A stretch of DNA of 64,000 nt from Caulobacter segnis (GTDB lineage Bacteria > Pseudomonadota > Alphaproteobacteria > Caulobacterales > Caulobacteraceae), in contig NZ_CP096040.1 of assembly GCF_023935105.1 (NCBI RefSeq), positions 1,984,001 to 2,048,000 of the forward strand, in the 5' to 3' direction. The translations under genes were made by a program, and so were the position numbers. This document shows, piece after piece, positions 41,301 to 52,575 of this stretch. The stretch's first letter is position 1. Each line of letters starts with the position of its first letter. The notes under the pieces were generated by a model, which made no database searches, was not told the DNA's origin, and was given only the letters and a program-made list of their open reading frames with translations.

Positions 41301-42185
41301 ATGATCTGGATCCCGATCACCATCGCCGCCTCGTTCGCCCAAGTGCTGCGCAACGCCGCCCAGCGCTCGGTCATGGGCGATACGGGGCCGTGGGGCGCGA
41401 CCCTGGTGCGCTTCCTGTTCGGCCTGCCGTTCACCGTGGTCTTCGTGACGGCCGCCCTTCTGCTGACCCATGGCGAGCAGCCGCGTTTCGGCCTGGCCTT
41501 CCTGGCGCCGGCGCTGCTGGGCGGCGCCAGCCAGATCGCGGCCACGGCCGCCCTTCTGGTCGCCATGCGCCGGGCCGGCTTCGCGGTCGCCACGGCCGTG
41601 CAGCAGAGCTCGATCCCACTGGCCGCGATCTTGGGGCTGATCGCCTATGGGGAGACCCTGAGTCGGATCGGCTGGGCGGGGGTTGCTTTGACCAGCGTCG
41701 CCCTGCTGGTCGTCACCTGGCCGCGCGTCGGGGCGACGGGCGAGAAGCCGGTGAGCGGCGGGTTGTTCGCCCTGGCCTCGGGCTTGGCCTTCGGCTTCTG
41801 CCTGAACGCCTTCCGCCAGGCCGGTCACGCCTTGGAGCCGCGCCATCCGATCTTCGCCGCGGTGGTCACCCTGCTGATCGTCCAGGCCGCCCAGACCCTG
41901 GCCCTGACGCTCTATCTGGCCTTGAAGGATCGCCGGGCCCTGGTCGCCGTCGCCAAGGCCTGGCGCCCGTCGCTGGGCGCGGGCTTCTGGGGCGCGGCGG
42001 CCTCGGCCGGCTGGTTCGTGGCCCTGGCCCTGGCGCCGGCGGGGCAGGTGAGGGCGGTCGGTGTGATCGAGGCGCCGATCGCGGCCCTGGCCGGGCGTCG
42101 TCTGTTCGCGGAACGTCTGACCGTCGTGCAGATGGTCTTCGGCGCCGTCGCCGCGGTCGGGGTCGCCATGGCCGCGCTCGGCTAG
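41301..42185 (+). CDS. EamA/DMT-family transporter
   Basis: 294 aa, about ten helices, two repeats of five. Second repeat contains FGFCLNAFRQAGHALEPRH and GVIEAPIAALAGRRLFAERL. Drug/metabolite transporter superfamily, likely exporting a small metabolite, perhaps one methylated by the gene immediately upstream. Confidence 0.85.
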   Translation: MIWIPITIAASFAQVLRNAAQRSVMGDTGPWGATLVRFLFGLPFTVVFVTAALLLTHGEQPRFGLAFLAPALLGGASQIAATAALLVAMRRAGFAVATAVQQSSIPLAAILGLIAYGETLSRIGWAGVALTSVALLVVTWPRVGATGEKPVSGGLFALASGLAFGFCLNAFRQAGHALEPRHPIFAAVVTLLIVQAAQTLALTLYLALKDRRALVAVAKAWRPSLGAGFWGAAASAGWFVALALAPAGQVRAVGVIEAPIAALAGRRLFAERLTVVQMVFGAVAAVGVAMAALG

Positions 42186-43583
<1,398 letters not shown>

Positions 43584-43633
43584 GCTGAGTTTTGCTCTAG
43601 AGGCGCCTCGGGGGGCGCCGGGAGACAGAGTAC

Positions 43634-44704
43634 GTGCCCTTTCGCGAAGGTCCCCTCGGCGACCTGAAGGTGCCGCTTACCTGGACGGCGGCGGTGGCCC
43701 TGATCGTGGCGGCCGTCATCGCCGTCGCCTTCCTGCTGGCCGATCGCCGCGAGACTCTTCAGGATCAGGCCTATGGCGTGACCCGGCAGACCGTGGACGT
43801 AGTGGCCAAGCCGGTCAGCGGCGCCATCGCCGCGCCGGGACGCTGGACGGGCCTGGGGCTGGACTACGTCCGCAGCTACTTCTTCACGGCCAGCGAGAAC
43901 CGCCGCCTGAAGACCGAACTGGCCGAGATGCGTCAGTGGCGCGACCGCGCCCTGGCCCTGCAAGACCAGAACGAGCGCTTCAAGTCGCTGATGGGTCTGC
44001 GCACCGATCCGCCGATCCCGATGGCCGCCGCCCGGGTGGTCAGCGACAGCCGGGGGCCCTTCGCCAACACCCGCCTGGCCGACGCCGGTTCCGAGCGTGG
44101 CATCCAGGTCGGCAATCCGGCGCTGAATGAGCGCGGCCTGGTCGGCCGGGTGGTCGGCGTCTCGCGCGGCGCCAGCCGAATCCTGCTGCTGACCGACATC
44201 GCCTCGCGCACGCCGGTGATGATCGACCGCACCAACGCCCGCGCCATCCTGACCGGCGACGGCGGCCCCAACCCCAAGCTCGAATACCTGCGCGGCGTCG
44301 ATCCGATCCAGCAGGGCGACCGTGTCGTCACCTCCGGCGACGGCGGCGTGGTGCCGCGCGGCCTGCCGGTGGGCGCGGCGGTGAAGGGCCTGGACGGCCG
44401 CTGGCGGGTGGTGCTGTTCGCCGACCAGTCGTCGATCGACTATGTCCGCATCCTGCTGTTCAGGGACTTCGCCCAGCTGGCCGACGAGAAAGAGCTGCAA
44501 GCCAAGATCTTGCCGCCGGTGACGACCGAGGATCCGCAAACCTCGATCCTGTCGGCGCCGCCTCCGCCCGCCGCCCCCTCGACCTCGAACCCAACCCCAA
44601 CGCCGCCTCCGGCCGCGGCGACCGCGCAACCCAAGCCGCCGGCGCCGAAGCCCGCCGCGCCCACGGCCACGCCGACGCCCGCGCCGGCGGGAGCGCCCCG
44701 ATGA
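43634..44704 (+). CDS. mreC: Rod shape-determining protein MreC
   Basis: 356 aa. One N-terminal membrane helix (WTAAVALIVAAVIAVAFLLA), a coiled coil (SENRRLKTELAEMRQWRDR), a periplasmic beta-barrel domain and an unusually long Pro/Ala/Thr-rich tail from about 295 on (APPPPAAPSTSNPTPTPPPA). GTG start after GGGAGACAGAGT. Its TGA overlaps mreD (ATGA). Confidence 0.93.
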   Translation: MPFREGPLGDLKVPLTWTAAVALIVAAVIAVAFLLADRRETLQDQAYGVTRQTVDVVAKPVSGAIAAPGRWTGLGLDYVRSYFFTASENRRLKTELAEMRQWRDRALALQDQNERFKSLMGLRTDPPIPMAAARVVSDSRGPFANTRLADAGSERGIQVGNPALNERGLVGRVVGVSRGASRILLLTDIASRTPVMIDRTNARAILTGDGGPNPKLEYLRGVDPIQQGDRVVTSGDGGVVPRGLPVGAAVKGLDGRWRVVLFADQSSIDYVRILLFRDFAQLADEKELQAKILPPVTTEDPQTSILSAPPPPAAPSTSNPTPTPPPAAATAQPKPPAPKPAAPTATPTPAPAGAPR

Positions 44705-45216
44705 GCGTGGGCGGCGCGCGGCCTCTCAATCCTGGCCGCTGGCTGGGCGTGCCGATGTTTCTATGCGTGGTGGCGACGGTTCTGTTCGCCGCGCCGATCC
44801 GCGTCTGGGGTCTGCAGCTGCCCGAGCCGGCGTTCGCCATGGTTCCGGCCTTCGCCTGGGCCATGATCCGGCCGTCGATCCTGGCGCCGTTCGCGCTGCT
44901 GCTGCTGGGCCTGTTCCTCGATATCTTCTGGGGTGGGCCGACCGGCCTGTGGGGCCTGTCGCTGCTGGTCGCCTACGCCGTGGTGCTGATCCTGCGCAAC
45001 GCCGTGACCGGCCAGAGCTATCCGATCATGTGGGTCTGGTTCGCCGGCGTCACAGGCGTCGCCATGGCGGCCGGCTTCCTGTTCACCATGCTCGACAGCC
45101 TGGCCATGCCCAGCCTGCTGGCGGTATTCTGGCAGTTCCTGGTCACCGCGTTGCTGTTCCCGTTCGCCCACCGTCTGGTCGACCGCTTCGAGGACGCCGA
45201 CGTGCGGTTCCGGTGA
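44701..45216 (+). CDS. mreD: Rod shape-determining protein MreD
   Basis: 171 aa, five to six helices (PMFLCVVATVLFAAPIRVWG, IDIFWGGPTGLWGLSLL-like segment). Placed by context between mreC and mrdA and by its length. Overlaps mreC by 4 nt; 4 nt separate it from mrdA. Confidence 0.9.
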   Translation: MSVGGARPLNPGRWLGVPMFLCVVATVLFAAPIRVWGLQLPEPAFAMVPAFAWAMIRPSILAPFALLLLGLFLDIFWGGPTGLWGLSLLVAYAVVLILRNAVTGQSYPIMWVWFAGVTGVAMAAGFLFTMLDSLAMPSLLAVFWQFLVTALLFPFAHRLVDRFEDADVRFR

Positions 45217-45220
45217 GGCC

Positions 45221-47248
45221 ATGAGCGAACCGTCCATCTTCTTTTTCGAGGTCAACGAGCGCCAGGGTGTCTTCCACCGGCGCGCGTTCCTGCTGGGCGG
45301 ATTCACGGGCGCGGGCCTTCTGGCCCTGGGCGGGCGTCTGGCCCAGCTGCAGCTGGTCGAGGCCCAGCGCTATCAGAAGCTTTCGGCCGGCAACCAGTTC
45401 AACTACCGCCTCGTCCCGCCGCCGCGCGGCCTGATTCTGGATCGCAACGGCGTGTCTCTGGCGTCCAATCGGCCGAACTTCCGGCTGATGATCAACAAGG
45501 ACAAGGGGCTGGACGCCGAGGCCGTCATGGACGACCTGGCCAAGCTGGTCCCGATCGACGGAACGCGCCGCGCCCGCGTGCTGAAGGAGCTGGACCGCGC
45601 CCCGCGCAAGGCCCCGGTCGTGGTCATGGAAGACCTGTCGTGGGAAGAGTTCTCGCGCGTGAACATCCGCGCGCCCGAGCTGCCCAACGTCACCGCCGAC
45701 ATGGGTGAGGTGCGGGTCTATCCGTTCGGCGGCGCTTTCGCCCATGTGATCGGCTATGTCGCCAAGGTCTCGGACCGCGACCTCGAGGCGGCCAAGGACG
45801 ACGCGACCCAGGACCAGGAACTGCTGCACCATCCCGGCTTCCGGATCGGCAAGCAGGGTGTCGAGAAAGCCTTCGACAAGGATCTGCGCGGTCGCGCCGG
45901 CGCCACCAAGGCCGAGGTCGACGCCCAGGGGCGGGTCGTGCGGCTGGACCCGGCCGGCGACATCCCGCCAGCGCCAGGCAAGGAGATCCGCCTCACCCTG
46001 GACGCCGACATCCAGAACCGCGCCCTGGAGGTGATGGGCGACGAGAGCGGCGCGATCGTCGTCATGGACGTGCGTAACGGCGACCTCCTGGCCATGGTCT
46101 CGGCCCCCAGCTTCGACGCCAACCGGTTCGTCAAGGGACTTTCGGGCGCGGAGTACAAGGCGCTGGCCGAATACGAGCGCAAGCCGCTGCTCGACAAGTC
46201 GATGACGGGCCTGTTCCCGCCGGGCTCGACCTTCAAGCCGACCGTGGCCCTGGCCGCGCTGACGGCGGGGGTCGACCCCGAGCTGCGGATCAACTGCCCC
46301 GGCAGCTGGTACTATGGCGGCCGGGTCTGGCGGTGCTGGGAGAAGGGCGGCCATGGCCCCCAGAACATGCACGACGCCATCAAGAACTCTTGCGACGTCT
46401 ACTTCTACCAGACCTCGCTCAAGGTCGGGCCCGACGCCATCGCCGTCGCGGCGCGGGCCATGGGCTTTGGCCAGCTGTTCGACATCGGCATCCCCGGCCA
46501 GAAGAAGGGCAACGTTCCCGACCGGGAGTGGAAGAAGCGGGCCTTCAAGAAGAATCCGGCCAACCAGATCTGGTTTCCCGGCGAGACCCCCAGCTACGGG
46601 ATCGGGCAGGGGGCCTTGACGGTCAACGCCCTGCAGCTGGCGGTGATGACCTCGCGCCTGGCCAACAGCAAGAAGGCCCTGACCCCGCGCCTGATCAAGT
46701 CGGTCGGCGGGGTCGAGCAGCCCAGCGGCGCGGCCGTGCCCGACCTGCCCTTCTCGCAGGAACACCTGAACTATGTGCGCGGCGGCATGGCGGCCGTGGC
46801 CAACGACGTGCGCGGCACGGCCTATCGCCAGAGCCAGCTGGGCCTGGGCGACGTGCAGATGGCCGGCAAGACCGGCACGGCCCAGGTGCGCAGCTATGAC
46901 GGCGTCGCCAACCGCAAGGGCGCCGGGACCATCTGGCGCCTCAAGGACCACAACCTGTTCGTGGCTTTCGCGCCTTACGATGACCCGCGCTACGCCGTGG
47001 CGGTCATCGTCGAGCACGGGGGCATGGGCGGCGCCACCGCCGGCGCCCCGCGCGCCCGCGAGGTGATGCGCGTGGCCTTGCTGAAGGATCCGGAGATCCG
47101 CGCCCGTATCGAACGCCCCGCGCCTCTGCCCGAGGCCGCGCCCGAGGACGTGATGGAAGGCGCCGCGCCCGAGGATCCCATCGAAACCCCCCAATCCGGC
47201 GCCGCGCCGACGGCCGCGCCCACCACTCCGCAGGGAGGTCCCCAATGA
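45221..47248 (+). CDS. mrdA: Penicillin-binding protein 2
   Basis: Elongation-specific transpeptidase, partner of RodA. 675 aa. N-terminal anchor (LLGGFTGAGLLALGGRL), dimerisation domain, then transpeptidase with S336-T-F-K339 in PPGSTFKP, SxN (KNSCDVYF) and KTG (AGKTGTAQV). A Pro/Ala-rich acidic tail of about 50 residues ends the protein. Overlaps rodA by 4 nt. Confidence 0.96.
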   Translation: MSEPSIFFFEVNERQGVFHRRAFLLGGFTGAGLLALGGRLAQLQLVEAQRYQKLSAGNQFNYRLVPPPRGLILDRNGVSLASNRPNFRLMINKDKGLDAEAVMDDLAKLVPIDGTRRARVLKELDRAPRKAPVVVMEDLSWEEFSRVNIRAPELPNVTADMGEVRVYPFGGAFAHVIGYVAKVSDRDLEAAKDDATQDQELLHHPGFRIGKQGVEKAFDKDLRGRAGATKAEVDAQGRVVRLDPAGDIPPAPGKEIRLTLDADIQNRALEVMGDESGAIVVMDVRNGDLLAMVSAPSFDANRFVKGLSGAEYKALAEYERKPLLDKSMTGLFPPGSTFKPTVALAALTAGVDPELRINCPGSWYYGGRVWRCWEKGGHGPQNMHDAIKNSCDVYFYQTSLKVGPDAIAVAARAMGFGQLFDIGIPGQKKGNVPDREWKKRAFKKNPANQIWFPGETPSYGIGQGALTVNALQLAVMTSRLANSKKALTPRLIKSVGGVEQPSGAAVPDLPFSQEHLNYVRGGMAAVANDVRGTAYRQSQLGLGDVQMAGKTGTAQVRSYDGVANRKGAGTIWRLKDHNLFVAFAPYDDPRYAVAVIVEHGGMGGATAGAPRAREVMRVALLKDPEIRARIERPAPLPEAAPEDVMEGAAPEDPIETPQSGAAPTAAPTTPQGGPQ

Positions 47249-48402
47249 CCCTGAGCGGCGGCCTGACCCGTCCGGGCGAACGCGATCGCCCGATCATCAA
47301 GTTCATGGAAATCGACTGGACCTTCTGTCTGGTCCTCGCCCTGATCGCCGGCACGGGCGCGCTGATGCTGTTCTCGATCGCCGGGGCGTCCTGGGAGCCC
47401 TGGGCCGACAAGCATCTGCTGCGCTTCGGCGTCTATTTCATCATCATGATCATCCTGGCGCTGTGCGACCTGCGCTGGTGGTTCAACGCGGCCTATCCGG
47501 TCTATGTGATCGGGGTGCTGCTGCTGATCGCCGTCGACCTGGTCGGCGACATCTCGCTGGGCGCGCAGCGCTGGCTGCAGATCGGACCGCTGCGCTTCCA
47601 GCCGTCCGAGGTGATGAAGATCGGTCTCGTACTGGCCCTGGCCCGCTTCTACCACGGTCTCTCGGCCGATCGGGCCAGGCTGTCGTGGTGGCTGCTGATC
47701 CCGGCGGCGATGATCGGCGTGCCGTTCCTGCTGGTGGCCAAGCAGCCCGACCTGGGCACGGCCATCCTGTTGGGCGCGACGGGCGCGGCGATCATGGTCC
47801 TGGCCGGGCTGTCGTGGAAGATCATCGCGGCCATGGGCGCGGCCGCCGCCGTGGCCATCCCGCCCTTCATCATGTTCGGGCTGCACGACTATCAGCGCAA
47901 CCGGATCCTGACCTTCCTGAACCCCGAGCAGGATCCGTCCGGCGACGGCTATCACATCCTGCAGTCCAAGATCGCCCTGGGCTCGGGTGGCCTGCTGGGC
48001 AAGGGCTTCGGCCTGGGTTCGCAGAGCCAGCTGAACTTCCTGCCCGAGAAGCAGACCGACTTCATCTTCGCCACCCTGGCCGAGGAGTTCGGCTTCGTCG
48101 GCTGCTTCGGCGTGCTGTTCCTGTACGGCGCGGTGATCTTCATGGCCCTGCGCATCGCCTCGATCAGCCACAGCCACTTCGGACGCCTGTCGGCGGCGGG
48201 AGTGACGGCGACCTTCTCGCTGTACGTGCTGATCAACGGCGCCATGGTCATGGGCCTGGCCCCGGTGGTGGGCGTGCCCATGCCGATGCTGTCGTACGGC
48301 GGCACCGTCATGCTGACGGTGATGGTCGGCTTCGGCCTCGTGCAGTCCGTGCGCGTGCACCGCTACACCGAAGTGACCAGCGGCAAGGGCTCGCTGGTCT
48401 AG
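47245..48402 (+). CDS. rodA: Peptidoglycan glycosyltransferase RodA
   Basis: 385-residue SEDS polymerase that extends glycan strands. FtsW/RodA/SpoVE motifs: DLVGDISLGAQRWLQIG, RFQPSEVMKIGLVLALARFY, KQPDLGTAILL, QSKIALGSGGLLGKGFG, LPEKQTDFIFATLAEEFGF, and PMLSYGGTVMLT. Abuts the convergent pip stop with no gap. Confidence 0.96.
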   Translation: MTLSGGLTRPGERDRPIIKFMEIDWTFCLVLALIAGTGALMLFSIAGASWEPWADKHLLRFGVYFIIMIILALCDLRWWFNAAYPVYVIGVLLLIAVDLVGDISLGAQRWLQIGPLRFQPSEVMKIGLVLALARFYHGLSADRARLSWWLLIPAAMIGVPFLLVAKQPDLGTAILLGATGAAIMVLAGLSWKIIAAMGAAAAVAIPPFIMFGLHDYQRNRILTFLNPEQDPSGDGYHILQSKIALGSGGLLGKGFGLGSQSQLNFLPEKQTDFIFATLAEEFGFVGCFGVLFLYGAVIFMALRIASISHSHFGRLSAAGVTATFSLYVLINGAMVMGLAPVVGVPMPMLSYGGTVMLTVMVGFGLVQSVRVHRYTEVTSGKGSLV

Positions 48403-49392
48403 TTAGCGCACCAGCGCCGCCTCTGTCGCCCGGACCAGGCCGTCGATGACGCCCGGCTCGGTCGAGGCGTGGCCGGCGTCCCAGACGATGTCGAACCGGG
48501 CCTCGGGCCAGGCCTTGTGCAGCCGCCAGGCGCTGTCCAGCGGGGTGACCACGTCGAAGCGGCCCTGGACGATCCAGCCGGGAATGTGGCGGATCTTGTC
48601 GATGTTCTTCAGAATCCAGTCGTCCTGGTCGAAGAAGCCCTTGTTGGTGAAGAAGTGGCATTCGATCCGCGCGAAGGCGATCGCGAAGTCCTCTTCATTG
48701 AACTTGGGCGGACGCGCTTCGGGACCGCGCAGCGAGATGGTGTCGCCCTCCCACTGGCTCCAGGCGGCGGCGGCCTCCAGCTGCACACGGCGATCGGGCG
48801 AGATCAGGCGGCGGTGATAGGCGGCCATCAGGTCGCCGCGCTCGTCCTCCGGGATCGGAGCCAGGAACCGCTCCCAGGCGTCCGGGAACAGCATCGAGGC
48901 GCCTTCCTGGTAGAACCAGCGCAGCTCGCGTTCGGTGAGCAAGAAGATGCCGCGCAGGACCAGGCCGTCGACGCGGTCGGGGTGGGCGATGGCGTAGGCC
49001 AGGGCCAGGGTGGAGCCCCAAGAGCCGCCGAATACGGTCCATTTCTCGACGCCCAGGTGCTCGCGCAGGCGCTCGATGTCCGCGATCAGGCTCCAGGTGG
49101 TGTTGTCGTCGAGGCTGGCGTTCGGGCGTGAACGACCGCAGCCGCGCTGGTCGAACAGGGTCATGCGCCACTTGGCCGGGTCGAAGAACCGCCTCATAGT
49201 CGGATTGACCGCGCCGCCCGGACCGCCGTGCAGGATCACGCAGGGCTTGCCGCGCGGGTTGCCGCATTCCTCGTAATAGATCTCGTGCGGGCCGTCGGCC
49301 CGCATCCAGCCGAACGAGAACGGCTCGACCTCGCGGAAGAGGCCGCGACGACCGACGGAACTCATGGCGGCGGCGGAGGCGTTACGATCCAT
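48403..49392 (-). CDS. pip: Prolyl iminopeptidase
   Basis: Releases N-terminal Pro. 329 aa. Oxyanion HGGPGGAVNPTM, nucleophile VFGGSWGSTLALAYAI, Asp in QGRFDVVTP and His in WDAGHASTEPG. Two ATGs are possible (49392 and 49365); neither has a clear SD. Confidence 0.93.
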   Translation of the reverse strand: MDRNASAAAMSSVGRRGLFREVEPFSFGWMRADGPHEIYYEECGNPRGKPCVILHGGPGGAVNPTMRRFFDPAKWRMTLFDQRGCGRSRPNASLDDNTTWSLIADIERLREHLGVEKWTVFGGSWGSTLALAYAIAHPDRVDGLVLRGIFLLTERELRWFYQEGASMLFPDAWERFLAPIPEDERGDLMAAYHRRLISPDRRVQLEAAAAWSQWEGDTISLRGPEARPPKFNEEDFAIAFARIECHFFTNKGFFDQDDWILKNIDKIRHIPGWIVQGRFDVVTPLDSAWRLHKAWPEARFDIVWDAGHASTEPGVIDGLVRATEAALVR

Positions 49393-49480
49393 GGAGAAAC
49401 CCTAACTTGGTTTGCATCCGCCTGTGAACGGAGGATCGAGCCGCTTCATGCCTTTCGTCCGGTTCTGTATGTTGCCGCCC

Positions 49481-49741
49481 ATGACTCAGCTACCGCCCGA
49501 AGACTATTCCGACGACGAACTGCTCGCGATGCTCAATCCCGTGCAACTGGCCGAGCTGGACCGCCAGATCGGCGAGATGTTCGGGGCCGAGGGTGTCGAC
49601 CGGGTCGAGGCCCTGTTCGCCATGGCCAACGTCTACAGCCTGCGCGCCGCGGCGCGCGACGAGGTCTCGGCCCTGGCCATGCTGCAGCTGGCCGCCGCCA
49701 TGCGCCGCCGCGCCGACGCGATGCTGGCGTCGCGGAACTAG
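49481..49741 (+). CDS. Small acidic helical protein, unknown
   Basis: 86 aa from ATG 49481 (MTQLPPEDYSDDELLAMLN). Acidic and strongly helical (QLAELDRQIGEMFGAEGVDR, RDEVSALAMLQLAAAMRRRA). No family recognised. Upstream in-frame starts (49412) add a non-conserved stretch. Confidence 0.6.
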   Translation: MTQLPPEDYSDDELLAMLNPVQLAELDRQIGEMFGAEGVDRVEALFAMANVYSLRAAARDEVSALAMLQLAAAMRRRADAMLASRN

Positions 49742-49747
49742 CCGCGC

Positions 49748-50740
49748 CTAGAGCGGGAACTTCCGGTCCAACCAGTCCAGGATCGCCGCGTTCACTTCGG
49801 CGGGCTTCTCCTGCTGGGTCCAATGGCCGCTGCCCTCGATCAGCACCTTTTCCAAGTCCTGGATCTGTTCGCCCATGCGATCGGCCATGGCCGGCGGCAG
49901 GACGACGTCCAGCTCGGCCATGATCATCAGGCACGGAACGCCGTCGATCCGCCGGGGCAGGGCCTCGGCCCTCTCCCAGTTGCGCGTGAAGTTGCGGTAC
50001 CAGTTGATGCCGCCGGTGAAGCCGGTGCGCTGGAAGGCCTGGACGAAGACGTCTAGCTCCTGGGGCGACAGGAACTGGTGCTGGTCGCTCGCCGGGTCGT
50101 AGCTGGCCAGGGCGTCCTGCAGGGCCAGGTTCCGGCGCTCGGCCGGCCGCGTCTCGAACTCGCCCAGGGCGCCCTTGGGCAGGCGCATGAAGAAGCGGAT
50201 GGTCTTCTCGGCGTCGGCGCCCAGCTGGGCGTCGGCGACGCCGGGCTTCTGGAAGTGGACGATGTACATGTCCTCGCCATAGGCGTTGCGGAACATCTCG
50301 ATCGGGTCCAGCGGCAGGCGCGGCGTGAACGGGGTGTTGAGGCCGATCACACCGGCCACGCGATCCGGATGCAGCAGCGGCATGGCCCAGACGACGATGC
50401 CACCCCAGTCGTGGCCGACGAAGATCGCCTTCTCGACGCCCAGATGGTCCAGCAGGCCGACGAGATCGCCGGTCAGGTGGTCCATGTCGTAGGCTTCCAC
50501 TGCCTCGGGGCCAGGCGTGAGGCCATAGCCGCGCTGGTCCGGCGCGATGACCCAGCGGCCAGCGGCGGCCAGGGCGGCGATCTGGTGGCGCCAGGAAAAG
50601 GCCAGTTCGGGGAAGCCGTGGCAGAAGACGATCGGCGTCCCCTGGCGCGGACCGGCCTCGTAGTAGGCCAGGCGGATCCCGTTGACGTCCGCGAACTGGG
50701 GCTCCGGCAGGGGCGGGGCCTTCGGATGCTGCGCCGTCAT
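49748..50740 (-). CDS. Alpha/beta hydrolase, epoxide hydrolase-like
   Basis: 330 aa. Asp nucleophile in FVGHDWGGIVVWAMPL (H-D-W-G-G of epoxide hydrolases and haloalkane dehalogenases), oxyanion HGFPELAFSWRHQI, an Asp in LMIMAELDVVLPP and His in GSGHWTQQEKP. Epoxide hydrolysis is more likely because the HGFPE motif is typical of that branch. Confidence 0.85.
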   Translation of the reverse strand: MTAQHPKAPPLPEPQFADVNGIRLAYYEAGPRQGTPIVFCHGFPELAFSWRHQIAALAAAGRWVIAPDQRGYGLTPGPEAVEAYDMDHLTGDLVGLLDHLGVEKAIFVGHDWGGIVVWAMPLLHPDRVAGVIGLNTPFTPRLPLDPIEMFRNAYGEDMYIVHFQKPGVADAQLGADAEKTIRFFMRLPKGALGEFETRPAERRNLALQDALASYDPASDQHQFLSPQELDVFVQAFQRTGFTGGINWYRNFTRNWERAEALPRRIDGVPCLMIMAELDVVLPPAMADRMGEQIQDLEKVLIEGSGHWTQQEKPAEVNAAILDWLDRKFPL

Positions 50741-50850
50741 GACCTCGTCCTCCCGTCGTTTATATGATTGACGATAACCTGAAGCCCGCCCGCCGGGCGG
50801 GCAAGCGTCATTTGAGGTTTCCGTAGGGTCGAACGGGCGTAAAAGGCGCC

Positions 50851-52068
50851 ATGACCGACGTCACCCCGCCGCCCGCCGCCGTTCCATGGCGTCTCGTTCT
50901 GCTCCTGGGCGCGTTGACGGCCTTCGCGCCGATGTCGATCGACATGTACCTGTCCAGCCTGCCGTCGATCGGCCGGACCCTGAACGCGGGCCCCGATCAG
51001 ACCCAGGCGACCCTGGCGGCCTTCTTCGCCGGCATGGCGATCGGCCAGTTCGTCTATGGTCCGGCGTCGGACCGCTTCGGCCGGCGTGGGCCGCTGCTGA
51101 TCGGCATCGGGGTTTTCTTCGCCGCCTCGGTGGTCTGCGCCCTGGCTCCGAACATCGAGACCCTGATCGCCGCGCGCTTCGTCCAGGCATTGGGCGGTTG
51201 CGCGGGACCGGTGATCGCCCGCGCCGTCGTCCGCGACCGCTTCAGCCATGCCGACACCGCCCGAGTGCTGTCGCTGATGACGTTGATCATGGGCCTGGCC
51301 CCCGTGCTGGCCCCGCAGCTGGGCGGCGTCGTGCAATTCTTCGCCGGCTGGCGGGGCGTGTTCTGGAGCCTGGTGATCTTCGGCGCGCTGATCGGCCTGT
51401 GGGTGGTCGTCAGCTTGGCGGAATCCCGCTCGCCCGAGACCGAGGCCCAGGCCCGGGGAGAAAACCCGTTGCGGGCCTATGTGGCCCTCTTCGGCATGCG
51501 CCGGCTGATGGGCTACGCGCTTGCCGGGGCGCTGAACGGGGCGGTGCTGTTCACCTACATCTCGGGCGCGCCGGACCTGGTGATGGGGACCTATGGCCAC
51601 ACGCCGCTGGTCTTCAACATCATCTTCGCCTTCAACGCCGTCGGCATCATCGGGGCCAGCCAGGTCAATCGCTGGCTGTTGCGCCGCGCGACGCCGGACC
51701 AGGTGCTGAGCAAGGCCAGCATCGCCTCGATCGTGGCGGCGTTCGTGCTGACCCTCGCGGCCTGGACGGGCTGGGGCGGCCAGTGGACGGTGCTGCCGTT
51801 GCTGTTCGCGGCGCTGTCGATCTACGGCCTGATGGGCGGCAACACCATGGCCGGCGCGCTCAGCGTCGATCCGCGCCGGGCCGGCTCGATCTCCGCGCTG
51901 ATGGGCTCGGCCTCATTCGGGGCGGGAGCCCTGGCGTCCTGGGCCGGCGGCCTGCTGCACGACGGCACGCCCAAGCCGGTGGCCGGCGTGATGTTCGCCT
52001 GTCTGGTCGGATCGGCGCTGGCGATCTTCTTTCTGGCCCTGCCAGGCGCGAAGAAGGTCTCCGCCTAG
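50851..52068 (+). CDS. Bcr/CflA-family multidrug efflux MFS transporter
   Basis: 405 aa, twelve helices. Start TAFAPMSIDMYLSSLPSIG and motif A region GPASDRFGRRGPLLIG, plus a motif C-like GGCAGPVIARAVVRD segment, identify the Bcr/CflA group (chloramphenicol, bicyclomycin and similar). Divergent from the hydrolase; convergent with DUF423 with a 4-nt stop overlap. Confidence 0.9.
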   Translation: MTDVTPPPAAVPWRLVLLLGALTAFAPMSIDMYLSSLPSIGRTLNAGPDQTQATLAAFFAGMAIGQFVYGPASDRFGRRGPLLIGIGVFFAASVVCALAPNIETLIAARFVQALGGCAGPVIARAVVRDRFSHADTARVLSLMTLIMGLAPVLAPQLGGVVQFFAGWRGVFWSLVIFGALIGLWVVVSLAESRSPETEAQARGENPLRAYVALFGMRRLMGYALAGALNGAVLFTYISGAPDLVMGTYGHTPLVFNIIFAFNAVGIIGASQVNRWLLRRATPDQVLSKASIASIVAAFVLTLAAWTGWGGQWTVLPLLFAALSIYGLMGGNTMAGALSVDPRRAGSISALMGSASFGAGALASWAGGLLHDGTPKPVAGVMFACLVGSALAIFFLALPGAKKVSA

Positions 52069-52454
52069 GACTTTGGGGCCTCGTCGCGCCAGCTGAACCC
52101 ACGCCAGGCCAGCACGGCCCAGCCGATCATGAAGGACAGCCCGCCGATCGGCGTGATCGCGCCCAGGATGCGCGGCCCGCCCAGGGCCATGGCGTAGAGC
52201 GAGCCGCTGAAGACCAGGGTCCCGAACAGGAAGAGCCCGGCGACCAGCCCCATGCCCTTGAGCCCGATCCGGTGCAGGGCGACCGCGCCAATCACGGCCA
52301 GGGCGTGGACCATCTGGTAATGCGAGCCCTTGGTCAGCCACTCGACCGGCTTGGGCTCGGTGACCCCGTGCGCGGCGAAGGCCCCGAAGCCCACGGCCAG
52401 CAGGCCGCTGATCGCCGCCAGGCCCGTCCAGATGCGGGGAGTCCAGGCCTTCAT
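52065..52454 (-). CDS. DUF423 membrane protein
   Basis: 129 aa, four helices (ISGLLAVGFGAFAAHGV, YQMVHALAVIGAVALHRIG, GLFLFGTLVFSGSLYAMAL). DUF423/YgdD family, function unknown. The central HGV and GTLVFSGSLY are family-typical. Confidence 0.88.
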   Translation of the reverse strand: MKAWTPRIWTGLAAISGLLAVGFGAFAAHGVTEPKPVEWLTKGSHYQMVHALAVIGAVALHRIGLKGMGLVAGLFLFGTLVFSGSLYAMALGGPRILGAITPIGGLSFMIGWAVLAWRGFSWRDEAPKS

Positions 52455-52575
52455 TCGCTTTACGTCCCGTCACCGTTGCAATCGCGAGTCATGACCCTAA
52501 CGTCGCTGGTCTGGACGTAAAGCGACGCCGCTTCCTTACGCACGACGAGCGCCGCATGAGCCAGGGGAGGACGGC

